Shown in pieces: positions 22,518 to 34,279 of a stretch of 64,000 bases of DNA (positions are counted from its first letter, which is position 1; each line of letters begins with the position of its first letter). The stretch comes from Diospyros lotus (taxonomy: Eukaryota; Streptophyta; Magnoliopsida; Ericales; Ebenaceae): positions 23,512,753-23,576,752 of the forward strand of contig NC_068349.1 of the NCBI RefSeq assembly GCF_014633365.1, in the 5' to 3' direction. The translations under genes and the position numbers were made by a program. The notes below the pieces were generated by a model, which worked only from the letters and a program-made list of their open reading frames with translations, searched no databases and was not told where the DNA came from.

Positions 22518-24006
22518 TGAAGGATCATGAACGAGGAAACAAAGCATGCAACGGAAGCGTTTTAAAATCAAAAAACGTTCCTCGTATTGATTAGAATCTA
22601 GGAGACTTACTTTTGCGGCGGATTACCGGACGGAATGGAGCGATGGGAGCTTCTTCGCGTTGTGGAGACGACGGCTGTCCTGCTAGCCTTCGGCTTCGTC
22701 GCATCAGAACTCAAACGCACCCTTTCGATCTTCCGGAGTATGACTCGAACTCGTGGCCTCTCTTCGGTGAAGAAGAATGAAAAACGACTTAGATGAAAAA
22801 ACAACTAAAGAGAGATATATATAGGGAGAACCCTAGGGTTAAAACCCTAGTGGGCCAAACCCTAATGGGCCAAGATCTTTTAATTAATTTTCTAATTGGG
22901 TTAGCCCAATTAATTAATTAAAAACCCTAATGAACTATTATTTTATTCTAGCCCAATGGACCATTCTGAATAAAATAATTCTCTCTCAATGTAATTCATC
23001 CAACAAGCCAAATGTATTAAAAAATACATGAGTTACATCGAGCTACCCCGGGGACCAAAAGACAAATTATTCACGGCTACTAAAATGACCAAAATATCCC
23101 TGCTACCTAGTAGCTATATTTTGTCATTCTAAGTGTTCCAACTATCACCATATGGTAACACTGACCCCACGAATAATTTTGCATATGCCATGTCTTTGAC
23201 CTACTAGTGTAATGACAAAAATACCCCTCTGCGTAACACCCATCATTTAGAAAGGAATAATGTACTAACACCTTTCTAAATGACTTCTACCATCCTTAGA
23301 TCACTAGTCCAATAATCCGTGATTACTCGAATGTACTTGCTTATCACTGGGAGCTACCCAGAAGCACACACTCTTAAGTCACGTTCCCAGGGCCCTGGAT
23401 TATTCGATTATTCTTGGACAATCACAAGGGGGTGAATCACAGAAACTATCTTGTATTAGTCTGTCTTAGCTAATTAGAAACCATACTCCCAACTCAAAAG
23501 GATATTGATCTTTGATAGACCTCACCTACAATGAATCTAAGAATATAGCTCTAGGTTCACTAGACCACCAACTAATACTCAAGTATTAGAGTACTCGTCC
23601 ACGTAGTAGCAGTGATAGACTAGCTCCATGATAATTAGTACTTTGTCATTAGCTTCTATCACAGGTCCACTCTACGCATTCCAAATGCGCTTGTACAATT
23701 AGAGTAAACGGACTGTTTACTGGCTAAGGCAAGCCATCCTCCATTAGGATCTATTGCACAATGATCTTATCATGATAGAATGCCCAGTTCTATCAAAAGA
23801 TCAAGAGTTATATTTTCTTGCTTATTAAGTACCCATGATTCATGCCTAACTGTGAAGAACGACCCATCACATGAATCACTTACTTAATAGCATGGACACC
23901 TTTCCAACAATTAAATGCAAATAATATATGTGCCATAAACTGAATAAAAGAAACATCATTACCATAAATTAAACAAAACGTGTCTTTAGGGCATACATTT
24001 CCAACA
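22518..24006 (-). mobile_element. Solo Copia LTR (1489 bp)
   Basis: In its own sense it starts TGTTGGAAATGTATGCCCTA (complement of 24006-23987), a familiar plant Copia LTR start, and ends at 22518 with CA. Perfect target duplication CCCCC (22513-22517, 24007-24011). No primer site, tract or coding sequence, so it is a solo LTR left by LTR-LTR recombination. The promoter side (complement of about 22920-22812) shows GGGCC/TGGGCT motifs, TTAGGGTTT and AACCCTAGGGTT teloboxes, then CTATATATAT. Confidence 0.85.
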
Positions 24007-24075
24007 CCCCCGAGCCTCTAAGCACGGTGGTGGGGTAAACCTCAGCGAAGACGCTGAGTCCCTAATGGGGGTGCG

Positions 24076-24256
24076 TGTAAGCACCTTAGGCGAATCCCAC
24101 ATCGGACATGCAAAGGGGGGGAACTGGGCATATAAGTGTGGAGGGTGTTCTACATAGTGACGTGCGTTTTGGGATTAAATCCCAGAGCGATAAAATTGGG
24201 GATTGGTTGCGACCTGAACCGGACAATACGTTGCTATGTGGACCCCAACCGTTACA
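24076..24256 (+). repeat. TRIM-like 3' LTR
   Basis: 181 bp partner of 22315-22494, preceded by a short purine-rich AATGGGGGTGCG. Confidence 0.88.
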
Positions 24257-24261
24257 CTAAA

Positions 24262-25041
24262 CCTGTAACTTTCCAGGTTCATACTATTCATCACATCAGG
24301 TCACTAGGATACCCTTTGCTAATAGCAATAACTACTTGATTCCTAAGGGTCCCAAGGCTCATAAGTTAACTAAATACATCTCATTACATAATACCTTCAA
24401 ACATTGTACATGATGTTTCTCACACAATTCCCATCCTTACAAAAACTCATAATTTACAACCATACATTTATATTACAACCCCCTAATAATCATACTAACT
24501 AGAACTCCCCTCATCACCCCTGGCAATCGAGCTAGCTTCATTTTCCAAGTAAGCCAAGTCCTCATTGCTAACTACACTGGAGCTGGGTTCAACAGGTCCC
24601 TCTGGTGGCTGTGACGGTCCCCTCATGGTGGCTTGGACTGACTGGGTCTCAGGTAGTGCTCCAATCTTGGGCACGTCCTATATCGACCCCTGGTAAGGCT
24701 CCCAAATGGCAGCTTGTTGCCTCATAGCCCTGGCAAAAACATCATAATGGAACGAAGGCTCGCATCATTCATCATTATTTCTGTCAGCCACCTCCACACG
24801 TCATTCATGTGCACATGGGCAAATAAGACTTGTCTCTCTGACAATCCCCAGAAGGTCTCGTGGATCATCTCTTGAAACAACTCGTCAAGCTGATACATAT
24901 AACTCACTAGATATTCCTCTTCGTCTTGCCTACCTTCCCATCCAGAAGTGAACTCCTGTTCCCACCAACACCATAAACAATCCAATGCTGGGAGGTTATC
25001 TAAGTTGGGTAGGGGTACACCAGAATTTGGTCCTCTGGGTT
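24262..25041 (-). pseudogene. F gag-side remnant
   Basis: A minus-strand open stretch (about 25040-24722, roughly 105 codons of F sequence) starts where the solo LTR begins, so its apparent start lies in that LTR. It is rich in D, E, W and M and shows no motif I can name. Position between the primer site and RT suggests gag, but this is inference. Confidence 0.35.
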
Positions 25042-27796
25042 TGTAATACCCTTGATGAGTCATGATAAAATTATCAATTAAGGGAATATTGGTATATGGA
25101 AAATTTCCATAATTGCCCTTGAATTAAAGAGAAGGCACATAATATATAGGATGCCTTAGGAGGGGCAAAACGGTAATTTGGAGTTTCGTCCCATAAAAAG
25201 GGTGAATGATTTTTGGAGAAATTATTTATATTGGATAATTGATTTTTGGAAAATTTAATTCTTGTTTAAATGCATGGATAATTAGAAATTAAAATGGAAG
25301 CCAAGTAGGTTAGATTGGTGACACTTGGCAAAATCTCATGGAATGGGATTTAATTAAATTTGGGAATAAGAAATTGTTTGATTAAGTGTAAGAGGGACAC
25401 TTGGCATGATCTTGTGAAGCAAGAGCAAGATATAAAGAAATTCAAAAAGAAAAAGAAATTAGTCTCTCAAGCATTAAATGAGAGTCATTATGGAGTGAAT
25501 TAAAAGAAATTTCATATTAAATGGAAATTAGTCATGCATTTATGTGAGAAAATGGTGGATTAAATTAAATGCCAAAGAAAAAGGAATTATGTCTTTCAAG
25601 AGCAATTTAAATTAAATCAAAAAGAAAAGATATTAGTCTCCATTAAATGCTTGAAAAGTTATGGGATTTAAATTTAATTGAAAATGGAGAAAATAGTCAA
25701 TCTTGAAATTAGTCATTAATTCTTAATTTTGAAAATTTGAGAATTATGGGAAATGTAGCCTTGATCCAATGGTGGTGATTGAGTATTGAAATTTGAAGAA
25801 ATCCAATGGTTGGGATTTAAGCCTACCAATGGCATGGATTGCCACATGGGTAGGATAATTTCAAGAAGAAAGATAAGGGAGGGTGAGGATTTAATCTCCA
25901 AAGAAAATCAAGGGATGAGATTTAAAGAGACTAGGTCTCTTAGATTGTGTTTCTCTAAAGAGTAGAGATGGGTTCTCTTAAAATCAAAGGCTAAGATTGA
26001 GTTTAGGAGAAGCACAAGGGTTGTGCTTGTATTTGAGGGTTGAGATTGAGTCTCTTGAATTAAAGAAAAACCAATGGCTAAGATGTAATCTTGAGTTTTG
26101 GCATGGATTGAGTAAGAAATCTCTATAAATAGGGAGTTGAGATTTTAGTTCAAGGTTTTCCCACATGTTAAGAGAAAGAAACTAAGAAGAGGATTAGGAG
26201 AAGGAAGAAAAAGGGCAGGCAAGAGGTAAGCCTTAGTTTAAATCTCTTCAAGTGAGTAAGAAAGTCTTTATTCTCCTTTCATTCTTTAGTCTTCAAGATC
26301 TCTAATGCTTTAAGGATATTTTTCTTAAGGTGGTTGAAAGCCAAAGAGAAAGTCTTGGCAAGTGGAGTCTTAAAGCTTCAAGAAGAAAAGAGGTAAGGGA
26401 TAACCCCAAGTGGTGGGGTTTGTTTACATTTGTACATGTTTTAAATGAGTTGCATGTAATGGTCTTATTTCATGTTTTGTGTTCTAGTGGACCTATGGCC
26501 ATATGGAGGACTAGTGATGAGGGAGGGGTTGTTGGTGCCTTAACCTATGTGGTTATGAGGGCATGGAGGACTACCCATTATATACATTGCATTTGCATTA
26601 CATGTTTATTCTCATGTTACATTTACATTTGCATAGCACCCTTACTGAGCATTGGCTCATAAGGTCCTTTGATCTCTATGTAGGTGGAGAATCATCTAAA
26701 GGAAAAAGAGTTTTGGAAGATTGAAGGTAATGGAGCAAGGGGAAATGCATGTAAAGTATATGTATTTTGTGGATTTAGTGGATGATGTTGTATTTATTTT
26801 AGTTAAATATGTATGAATGCTTAATGTGGATGAATAGTGGCAAACTTGAATGTTTTGGAAGCCATTTAAAGTGTAAAAGCATTTTGAAAATTTTAGGTTT
26901 TAAAAGAAAAAAAAATTAATTAAAAATGGGGGCAGTGTGCTGGCGCCAGGGGGGCGTGGCCGGGCGCGCCTGGGCGCGGCCGCGCGCAGCATGCGCGCGC
27001 ATGGCAGGCGGCTGGCCACCCCCCCTTGTTGCTGTTGATTTTTTTATTATTATTTTATTTTCTTTTTCTGTTTATTTAATTATTTCTAATATTCTGGGAA
27101 ATTCTGGGAAATTCTGAAATAAAGTATGTTTAATTAATTAAATAAATGAGTATTTAGCCTCCAAATTAATTATTAAATTAATATAAAATTTGAGGCAATT
27201 GTGGAAAAATTCCTATAATTTGGAAAATAAATAATGAAGTATTTTCCTTAAATTTTGAAAAATGGTTAAGGATGCCTTGAGGTTTGAATTTCAAAATTTA
27301 ATTTCCTAAGGGTTGGAAATTTGTGGTATTTTGAAACAATTAAAGGGGAAAATCAATGGAGATTTGATAAGGAAAATTTTATTAAATTTTTCTAAAGAAA
27401 TATTAATCCAAATACTTTCTAAAGGAAATGAAGGTGAGATAAATGGGTTAATAGTTGGGGCAAAGAAAAATAATTTTTTTATAATTAAGGCCTTGTGCCA
27501 TAATTTATATGAAACAAGTGAGTTAATTTATTTCTTTCGATCCTGGGAAGTCATCCTTAGCTCTTCATTAAAGAGCTTGAGAAGGGGTGACACTTTGCGA
27601 GGTTTCGGATTTTATTTTCGCGGAGTCGTTTCGATATTTCCCGGGTCCTTGAGTGGAGGGAAGGGAAGGCAAAGCCTAGTTCCCACCTAGGTCGTTTCTC
27701 ATTGAAACGTAGCCGTCTCTTCATCTTTGCCCTAACGTGTGAATAGTAAGATGACTATTCGTGAGTAACACCCGAAGGTGGAAGCGGGGCGTTACA
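25042..27796 (+). mobile_element. Solo Gypsy LTR (2755 bp)
   Basis: Begins TGTAATACCCTTGATGAGTC and ends GGGGCGTTACA. Flanks GGGTT (25037-25041) and AGGTT (27797-27801) are a 5-bp target duplication with one mismatch. It carries TATA-like sequence near 26125 (CTCTATAAATAGGG) and a TGAGCATTGGCTCA hairpin at 26646-26659, in the same place as the hairpin in G LTRs. No primer site or coding region. The 110- and 125-codon frames inside (26330, 27313) are chance frames in LTR sequence. Confidence 0.85.
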
Positions 27797-28114
27797 AGGT
27801 TCCATTGGGAATACTCAAAATCTGCAAACAACACCCAAATATCAGGCAAATATATTAAGGCTAGATTAACCTCTTACTCAAACACCTAGGGGCAGGCACA
27901 AGTCCTAAATAAATCCCATTAATACCACCTCACGGTCCCATCCTACGTGCACTTATCACCTCTACACGAATATAAATTGGAACACAGTCTCTCACATGAA
28001 TCAGCAAAACTCAACTTGACCCAGCCTGACCCTATTCGATTCACCTAGATCTCCCTAACTCTACCCGACAACCTTGGTGTACAGGAACTCGTCCCCCAAA
28101 ACTGACTCAAACTA
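27797..28114 (-). other. F leader next to the primer site
   Basis: Continuation of F after the solo LTR. No readable protein; runs up to the primer site. Confidence 0.5.
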
Positions 28115-28127
28115 TGCTCTGATACCA
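28115..28127 (-). other. F primer binding site (tRNA-Met)
   Basis: Minus-strand TGGTATCAGAGCA, four bases from the LTR boundary at 28132. Confidence 0.85.
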
Positions 28128-28131
28128 ACAA

Positions 28132-28470
28132 TGTAAGCACCCCCGCCCGGATATCCCAACCGCTTGGATTACCCGAACAGAAGCGTTTATGGGAGGAGAA
28201 AGAATGAAACATAAGACAGAAACCACCCTAACATGCATACACAAGAATTGAGACAGCGGAAGCTAAGCTATACACATCCATGCACTAAGGGTACTCCACT
28301 AGCACATCGGTCAAACGATAAATAAATGAATATAGACTCCTGTGCCGACATACATGAGACACGAGGCATGACCTGGCACAGTAAAAAATAATAGAGTCAA
28401 TCCCTCTCAAATATCAGAGTTGACAAGGACTGACAGAACTGCCTGTACACCATACCAACTCTACTGCTAG
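28132..28470 (-). repeat. F 5' LTR, truncated
   Basis: Starts TGTAAGCACCCCCGCC on the plus strand beside the primer site and aligns with 18076-18330 from about 28225. It stops at about 28470 where K-family LTR sequence begins. Confidence 0.8.
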
Positions 28471-28473
28471 ATA

Positions 28474-30249
28474 CTATTGAACCTTACCCCGATCCCGGCG
28501 ATTGGATCAACGTCGAAATCAAACAATCACATACACAATAAAGTAAATCTAACCTTTAGATTTTTTAGTCGTTTGCGGATTCGAGCCATCCAAGTGTCTG
28601 GCCTCTAACTTGTGATACGCGGCGCGCGTCCGTTGGCGAGGAGAGCGGAATAGGAGTGCTAGCTCCTTCTCCTAACAAAGCTTATGAATGGACAGGAAAA
28701 GAATCGATTTTCAACTCTTGAAAACCAACAAAAACTAAAGCTTTATTTGGGCATCCCATAAAGGGCTATTTATAGAGAAGCAACCTCCTAGGGTTTCCCA
28801 AACCCTAATGGACATGGATTGGGCTAGCCTATTAATCCTAGTCCAACTAGAAATTAAAGTGGCCTAAATCCATTTATAAAATATTTGGCCCAAATCTAAT
28901 TCAAACCCAAATATTTAATACTTAATATTTGGCCCAAATCTAATTTAGCCCAAATATATATTTATTATTTAATATTTGACCCAAATCTAATTTAGCCCAA
29001 ATATTTAATTTAATTTAATATTTGGCCCAAATACTTTATTTAGCCCAAGTATTAAATTAAGCCCAAATTATTAAATTAGAAACTTTTTTCTAATTTAATC
29101 AATTGTTATTTTAGAAAACTCTTTCCTTTATGATGACCCCTCGTCATATTGACGTCATTACGTCTGTTTGTTCTTTTTCCCATGAGAACCTACGACGGCA
29201 CAACTTCTTGCCGAAGTGTCCGTCTTAACCATACGTCCGCTTTCCTGGTTTAAGCCAGGGACCGTGCCTATTGTGTATGACTCATTAGGCTTCCGAATAT
29301 GTTGGTAATGTGTCGGTACAAACACATAAGACAAGATTGGCCTCTTGCAAGGCATCATGCCTACCCAATTATTCAGAAGGATTCATAATCCGCAAATAAC
29401 CTTTCACGAGCATGGTTACCGTGTAATTTGATCCTCTCGTCAATGTATCTTATGTGATCTCAAGTATGGCGATGTGTTTCTTGATAACGATCACATGAGT
29501 TTTCTTCGGTCTTCCGGATATCTTCACTTAATTAGAAAGTAAATCAATAACTCCTTGTTGATCTCTTTCACCATGGCCATGGATTTAAAGTGAATATCCA
29601 CCGAAGGCACCTTAGATACATCATCCTCTATCAAGGGATAGATGAGTCCCATCTTGGCTATGCACCCATCTCCATAAGCCTCACGATATACCCAACGATC
29701 GCCCACGTACAGCCTTTGTCAAGGCCCATCGAAACGATGGCAAAGTATACCGGTCTTCTTATGAGATGACCGTGACAACCTCAGGTCCAAGGATTAGTTA
29801 CACCCATCTCGTATGAGAATACCATCAACATATAACCAAAATGGATTCTCATGGCGAGTCATGTCCAGTGACACGTTCTCCAACATTGGTCACCTATGTA
29901 CTTGTCTAGACATCCCCATGCCTATGGGTGTGAGACCCCCATTGCTATCACATAGCACATACAAGTCTTACCGCAATTGTCAATGTCCATTCTTGACATT
30001 GCTACGACTTGGGACATTTAATGATGTCTAGAAACTGTGATGCATCATCTTACATCTTTACAGATTAATCACAGTATACATCATATGGACTTCTATCTAG
30101 TTTCATTCAGTTATTACAATAATAACAAGAAACTAATAGAATGACTTCTTGTGAATTTGAACAACTCCTTATTCAAATAATAAACATGATTACAATTGTC
30201 AATGTACAACATGCCCAATCTGATTGGGTCTAGAGCACCTACACTAACA
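28474..30249 (-). repeat. K-family Copia LTR, one end missing
   Basis: Aligns throughout with the K LTRs, from TTGAACCTTACCCCGATCC to CTACACTAACA at 30249. It lacks about 50 bases at the left end and has no partner LTR, primer site or coding region next to it. Different sequence flanks each side, so a later deletion or rearrangement removed context. Confidence 0.85.
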
Positions 30250-31165
30250 CCGAAAGTATAGAGTTTTACATAAAGTGGCGACGCCCTACCATCCACAGAC
30301 CAATGGGCAGGCTGAGGTTTCAAAAAGAGAGATCAAGCACATTCTAGAGAAGACAGTCCAGCCCAACAGGAAAGACTGGAGCCAAAGGTTGGAAGATGCA
30401 CTTTGGGCCTACCGCACGACCTGCAAGACTCCGATCGACATGTCCCCATATCGACAGGTCTTTGGAAAAGCATGTACAGGACAAGTTTAGAAAGTTGATC
30501 TTATCTTTTTGGGCTTTCAAGTAAATTGGAAATGAGTTTGGCTTGGTGGGTTGATTAAGGTAGTCTTTGTGAGGATATTTATGCATGTTCTTTCTTATGC
30601 TATGCGTGCATTCACTAATTATGGGTATCACTCTAGAGCTTGTTTTGAATCTTTATTGAAGCTATCAGTGCTCATGCATGTGAAAAGATGATTAAGGCAT
30701 TCTTTCATTTTACTCGCCATACCCAAAAAAAAAAAAAAAAAGATCTTTTCCCTTCTTTAGGTTGAAGAACATTCATTGCATCCCTTGATTATAGCAAAAT
30801 ATTAAGCAAGTCCTTTGGAATCAAAAGAAAAATAGATAGAAAGGCCAAAGGCCAAGGTGAGATGGAGCGTAAAACGCACTCACCAAGGTTGGGATGGAGC
30901 GTAAAACGCACCCACCATTCCAAAAAAAAAAAAAGTTTTATTTTCTGCTTGCTTAATAGTTCTTCATTGTTCTTGGATTGTCTTGAATGTTTTCTTTCTT
31001 CCTATGGTTTACTTTTCATTGTTATCTTCCTATCCCTTTCACCTTACCATGTTAAAGCCATGAATAAAAGTCCTTTTGATTTTCATGCATAAAGCATTGA
31101 GAGTGGAGATTTAGAAGATGAGCATATCTGGTGGTGGAATTATGATTGGGTGGAGTTAAGCATAG
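30250..31165 (+). pseudogene. Athila-like Gypsy fragment: integrase piece and 3' tail
   Basis: 30269-30478 reads as an integrase catalytic-domain fragment of about 70 residues: [20 protein letters not shown], then [20 protein letters not shown] and YRQVFGKAC. That wording is typical of Athila/Tat-lineage integrases. The frame then ends. 30480-31165 is non-coding, with A runs (30726-30741, 30918-30930) and two copies of GATGGAGCGTAAAACGCAC (30860, 30892). Only this scrap of the element remains. Confidence 0.75.
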
Positions 31166-31443
31166 CGCAATTGTTAATGTCCATTCTTGACACTGCTACG
31201 ACTTAGGATGTTTACTGATGTCTAGAAACTGTGATGCATCATCTCACATCTTTATAGATTAATCACAGTATACATCATATGGACTTTTATCTAGTTTCAT
31301 TCAGTTATTACAATAATAACAAGAAACTAATAGAATGACTTCTTGTGAAATTGAATAACTCCTTATTTAATAATAAACATGATTTACAATTATCAGTGTA
31401 CAACATGCCCAATCTGATTGGGTTTAGAGCACCTACACTAACA
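31166..31443 (-). repeat. K-family LTR, 5' 278 bp, minus orientation
   Basis: Matches the last 278 plus-strand bases of the K LTRs (ending CTACACTAACA at 31443). It abuts a K-family LTR segment in the opposite orientation. Confidence 0.8.
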
Positions 31444-32305
31444 AGAAGTTGTGCCGTCGTAGGTTCTCACAGAAAAAAAACAAATAGACGTAATGAAGTC
31501 AATATGATGAGGAGTCATCATAATGGAAAGAGTTTCCTAAAATGGCAATTGATTAAATTAGGAAGGAGTTTCTAATTAAATAATTTTCTATTTGTTGGAG
31601 TGGCAATAGGAAATAAAATATATCTTGGCTTAAATTAATATTTAAACTAAATAGGATTTGGACCAAATATTAAATTAAGTATCATATTTGGACTAAATTG
31701 GATTTGAGTCAAATATTAAATATTATATTTGGGCTTGGATTAGATTTGGGCCAAAATATTTTGTTTAAACTTATAAAAGGATTTGGGCCATTTAATTATA
31801 TTTCTAGTCGGGCTAGAATAAACTCACTTAAGGTTCTAATTGAATTAGAATTAATGGGCTAGCTCAATCCATTAGGGTTTGAGAAACCCTAGGATATTTC
31901 TCTATAAATATCCCTTTATGGGTTACCCAAAATAGATGAGAGTTTTTGGTGTAGTTTTTTAAGAGTTGAAAAACGTATTGTCGTTCACTCTTCTCCATTT
32001 CTTTTGGCATCAATACAAAACAAGGGCGTTCTTTTTTCGTTCATACACAAGCTGCGAAAAGGAGAAGGAGCTAGCACTCCTATTCCGCTCTCATTGCCAA
32101 CGGACGCGTGCCGCGTATCACGAGTTAGAGGCCGAACGATTGGACGGCTCGAATCCGCAAATGACTCGATAATCTAAAGGTTAGATTTATTTTATTTGTA
32201 TGTGAATGATTTGATTTCGACATTAATCCAATCGCCAGGATCGGGGTAAGGTTCAAATTTTGTAAACTACGTTATTTGCCCTATAGCGATCTTGCTTTAC
32301 TTTCA
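31444..32305 (+). repeat. K-family LTR, 3' part, plus orientation
   Basis: Begins in mid-LTR (AGAAGTTGTGCCGTCGTAGG) and runs to the LTR terminus TTGCTTTACTTTCA at 32305, with a canonical CA. It shows the promoter order AATGGGCTAG, TTAGGGTTT, AAACCCTAGG, TCTATAAATATC (31855-31911). With 31166-31443 it forms an LTR whose first part is flipped and whose middle is missing. Confidence 0.8.
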
Positions 32306-33283
32306 CGACCTCCTCGCGTGCCTCAACCGCAGCAACTGTCATGGCCGACCTCCCATGCCCGCAGCTGCTGCTGCTCCAACTAAAACCAGCATCGTCAGTC
32401 GGCCAAGACGGCCTCCGTCGTTGCTTACTGCCACCTCTAGCAACTTCCAGCTGCCGCTAGCCATTAATTGGCCACCTTCGCACGACGTAGAACCTCCATG
32501 GTTGCTGCTCGTCGCTGCTTTTCTTCGTCGACCATGGCAGCGGCTGCCATGGCCGGTTAGCCTTCAAGCTCTCTCTCACACTCTCTATCTCTCACTCTCA
32601 ACTACTCTCCTGAGCTCTCTCCTCGCGATCTCACTTCTCCCTATCTGATTTTGAAATATCAGAGGCAAACACTTAGGAAGCTTCCTCTCACGCGCACCCA
32701 CATATATACAGATATATATATATATAATACACAAATTAAATTAATTCCCCAATTTCACATTAATTCCACTTGAGAATTTTTAATAATTACTCTTGGACCC
32801 TCCAAAGCTTAGTTAATTATCACCAAGCCACTTAGATTATTGATTTTCCCAAAAATTAATTATCGGCATTTACTCGATAAAGGTCGATTTTGTCCCTACG
32901 CCTACACAGGACCTATATTCCACCCAAAACACTTAAGGGTTGCCTTATTCTCAAAATCGGACCACCCCTAGGCTCCCCTTAGCTTCCCAGAGGTCCCCTA
33001 TGACCATTCGGGACTAACACCCATTCGGGCTTATACCGAAATTATTCTGAAAATTATTCCCGATCGGACTGCTTCCAACATCATTATCCTCATCTCGAGA
33101 CGCTCACCAATCTCTTGCTCTCTTCTCTGGATATTCAAGTCCCGAGGCACTCCTTGCAGCCAATTCGACAATTTTATTAATTAATTTCTCGAGATTGACC
33201 CTTGGGCTTCCCAGACCACCCGAGGTCTTTCAAAATAATCAAAAATTATTTATTTTCAATACCATGTAATATGGGGTATTACA
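32306..33283 (-). repeat. Minus-strand Gypsy LTR fragment
   Basis: In reverse it starts TGTAATACCCCATATTACAT (complement of 33283), a Gypsy-type LTR start. It extends to 32305, where the K-family LTR ends. Pyrimidine-rich CTCTCT runs lie at 32560-32650 and (TA)n at 32708-32727. The 118-codon frame at 32292 crosses the LTR junction and is not a gene. Confidence 0.55.
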
Positions 33284-34279
33284 CATTGTGACCTTGGCTT
33301 TATTATTTAAATAAAAGAGATATTTTTGAATAAGGCTCGGCTTGCCTTTCTTTCTTTTCACTTTGCTTTCCCTTGTTGTCACCAGAGGCCCGGGATCAGG
33401 GTGCCGAGGTTGATCTGTGCCTACGGGTTAGTGGGGTGTGCGGTGACTACGTTCTATCCTCAATTTTCCCTGGGATGCCCAAGTGTAGCGGCTTGGGGGT
33501 CGTGATTAGAGAACATGCGCGACATAGAGTCAGGGGCGCATGGTTGTGAAGGTAAAATAACACTCGGCGGTGCAGGACACGCCACCTTCTCAGGGGGTGC
33601 ATTCAAATGGTGAGGGGGTGCTTTTCCAAGAAGTGTGTCGGTTCCCTAGAGCAGGCTATTGACTACTTAGGCACATGGCTCTATTTCGATAGTGGCCCTT
33701 CTATCGGTGAATGTGGGGTATTAATGTTGAGATGGGCTGCATTATTATAGGCAAGGCGGATGACGTTTGGTGCTCCCCATTACATCTATAAAAGAGGGTT
33801 CTTTTTCCTTCCTTTTTGTATATCCTTTACTTGGTGCCTAAGCGTCTTTCTTTTAGCTAGATATCTTCGGGTTTGATGGTTGGTGATGTCAAATCGAGTC
33901 GAGGCTCTGCCGGTCCACGATACTATCTTTGGCTGCGATGTTAGCAATTCAGGTGATGCGCTGGCAGCCGGAGTTAGCCATGATTCGTGGTTTTGGGTGT
34001 TCGCAATATACGGGTTGGTAGTTCTAGGTGGTCGCGATACGGGGGTTGATTTACTCCTTAGCCTTGAGAAGTTCGCCCTTTGTCGCCTTCCTTCCTCCCT
34101 TCCTTCCCTGCAATTTTGGATTCTCTAGGGTTCACGATCATAACGTTAGTGTTGTCGCATTTCTTGGACCTCATTTTGAACTTCTTACTCATTTATTTAT
34201 GTTATTGCCAAAATACAACAATCTATTTTTACTTGTGGGCAGATGTAAGAGTCTTGGGAGTCGTGCCCTCAATGATGAG
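33284..34279. other. Unassigned sequence, LTR-like
   Basis: No gene recognised. Balanced base composition, a TATA-like CTATAAAAGAGGG (33787-33799) followed by CTTCCTT runs. It may be part of another LTR but no second copy exists in the window. G is inserted at its right edge. Confidence 0.3.

Larger units (their letters stand above)
22315..24256 (+). mobile_element. TRIM-like element with a nested solo LTR
   Basis: LTRs of about 180 bp (22315-22494, 24076-24256) begin TGTAAGCACCTTAGGCG and end CCGTAACA / CCGTTACA. A 5-bp target duplication CTAAA is perfect (22310-22314, 24257-24261). A primer site-like TGGTATCAAACCC lies at 22498-22510, a weakened tRNA-Met match. The solo Copia LTR (22518-24006) accounts for most of the interior; without it only about 80 bp remain, typical of a TRIM. 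It carries no 5S-like sequence, so it is not Cassandra. Confidence 0.88.
18076..28470 (-). mobile_element. Gypsy retrotransposon 'F', decayed, multiply interrupted
   Basis: Minus-strand Gypsy. Its 3' LTR remnant is 18076-19636, its interior is 19637-28114, its tRNA-Met primer site lies at 28127-28115, and its 5' LTR remnant is 28132-28470. LTR pieces 18076-18330 and 28225-28470 are clearly homologous. In element sense the LTR runs TGCAACATCCC...GGGGTGCTTACA. Coding traces include an RT block (about 21900) and the RNase H/integrase linker (about 21100). It is interrupted by a TRIM-like element (22315-24256) and a solo LTR (25042-27796). Gag-to-RT content is far shorter than normal, so it also has deletions. 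Confidence 0.8.

Noticed and set aside
27313..27690. 125-codon plus-strand frame
   Set aside because: Entirely inside the solo LTR 25042-27796 and without recognisable similarity.
32292..32648. 118-codon frame resembling a small secreted protein
   Set aside because: Begins in one LTR fragment and ends in another, so it crosses a rearrangement junction; pyrimidine-rich composition explains the L/S content.
33284..34279. A host gene in the balanced-composition stretch before G
   Set aside because: No frame with recognisable similarity, no exon pattern; the TATA-like motif and CT runs look more like an LTR.
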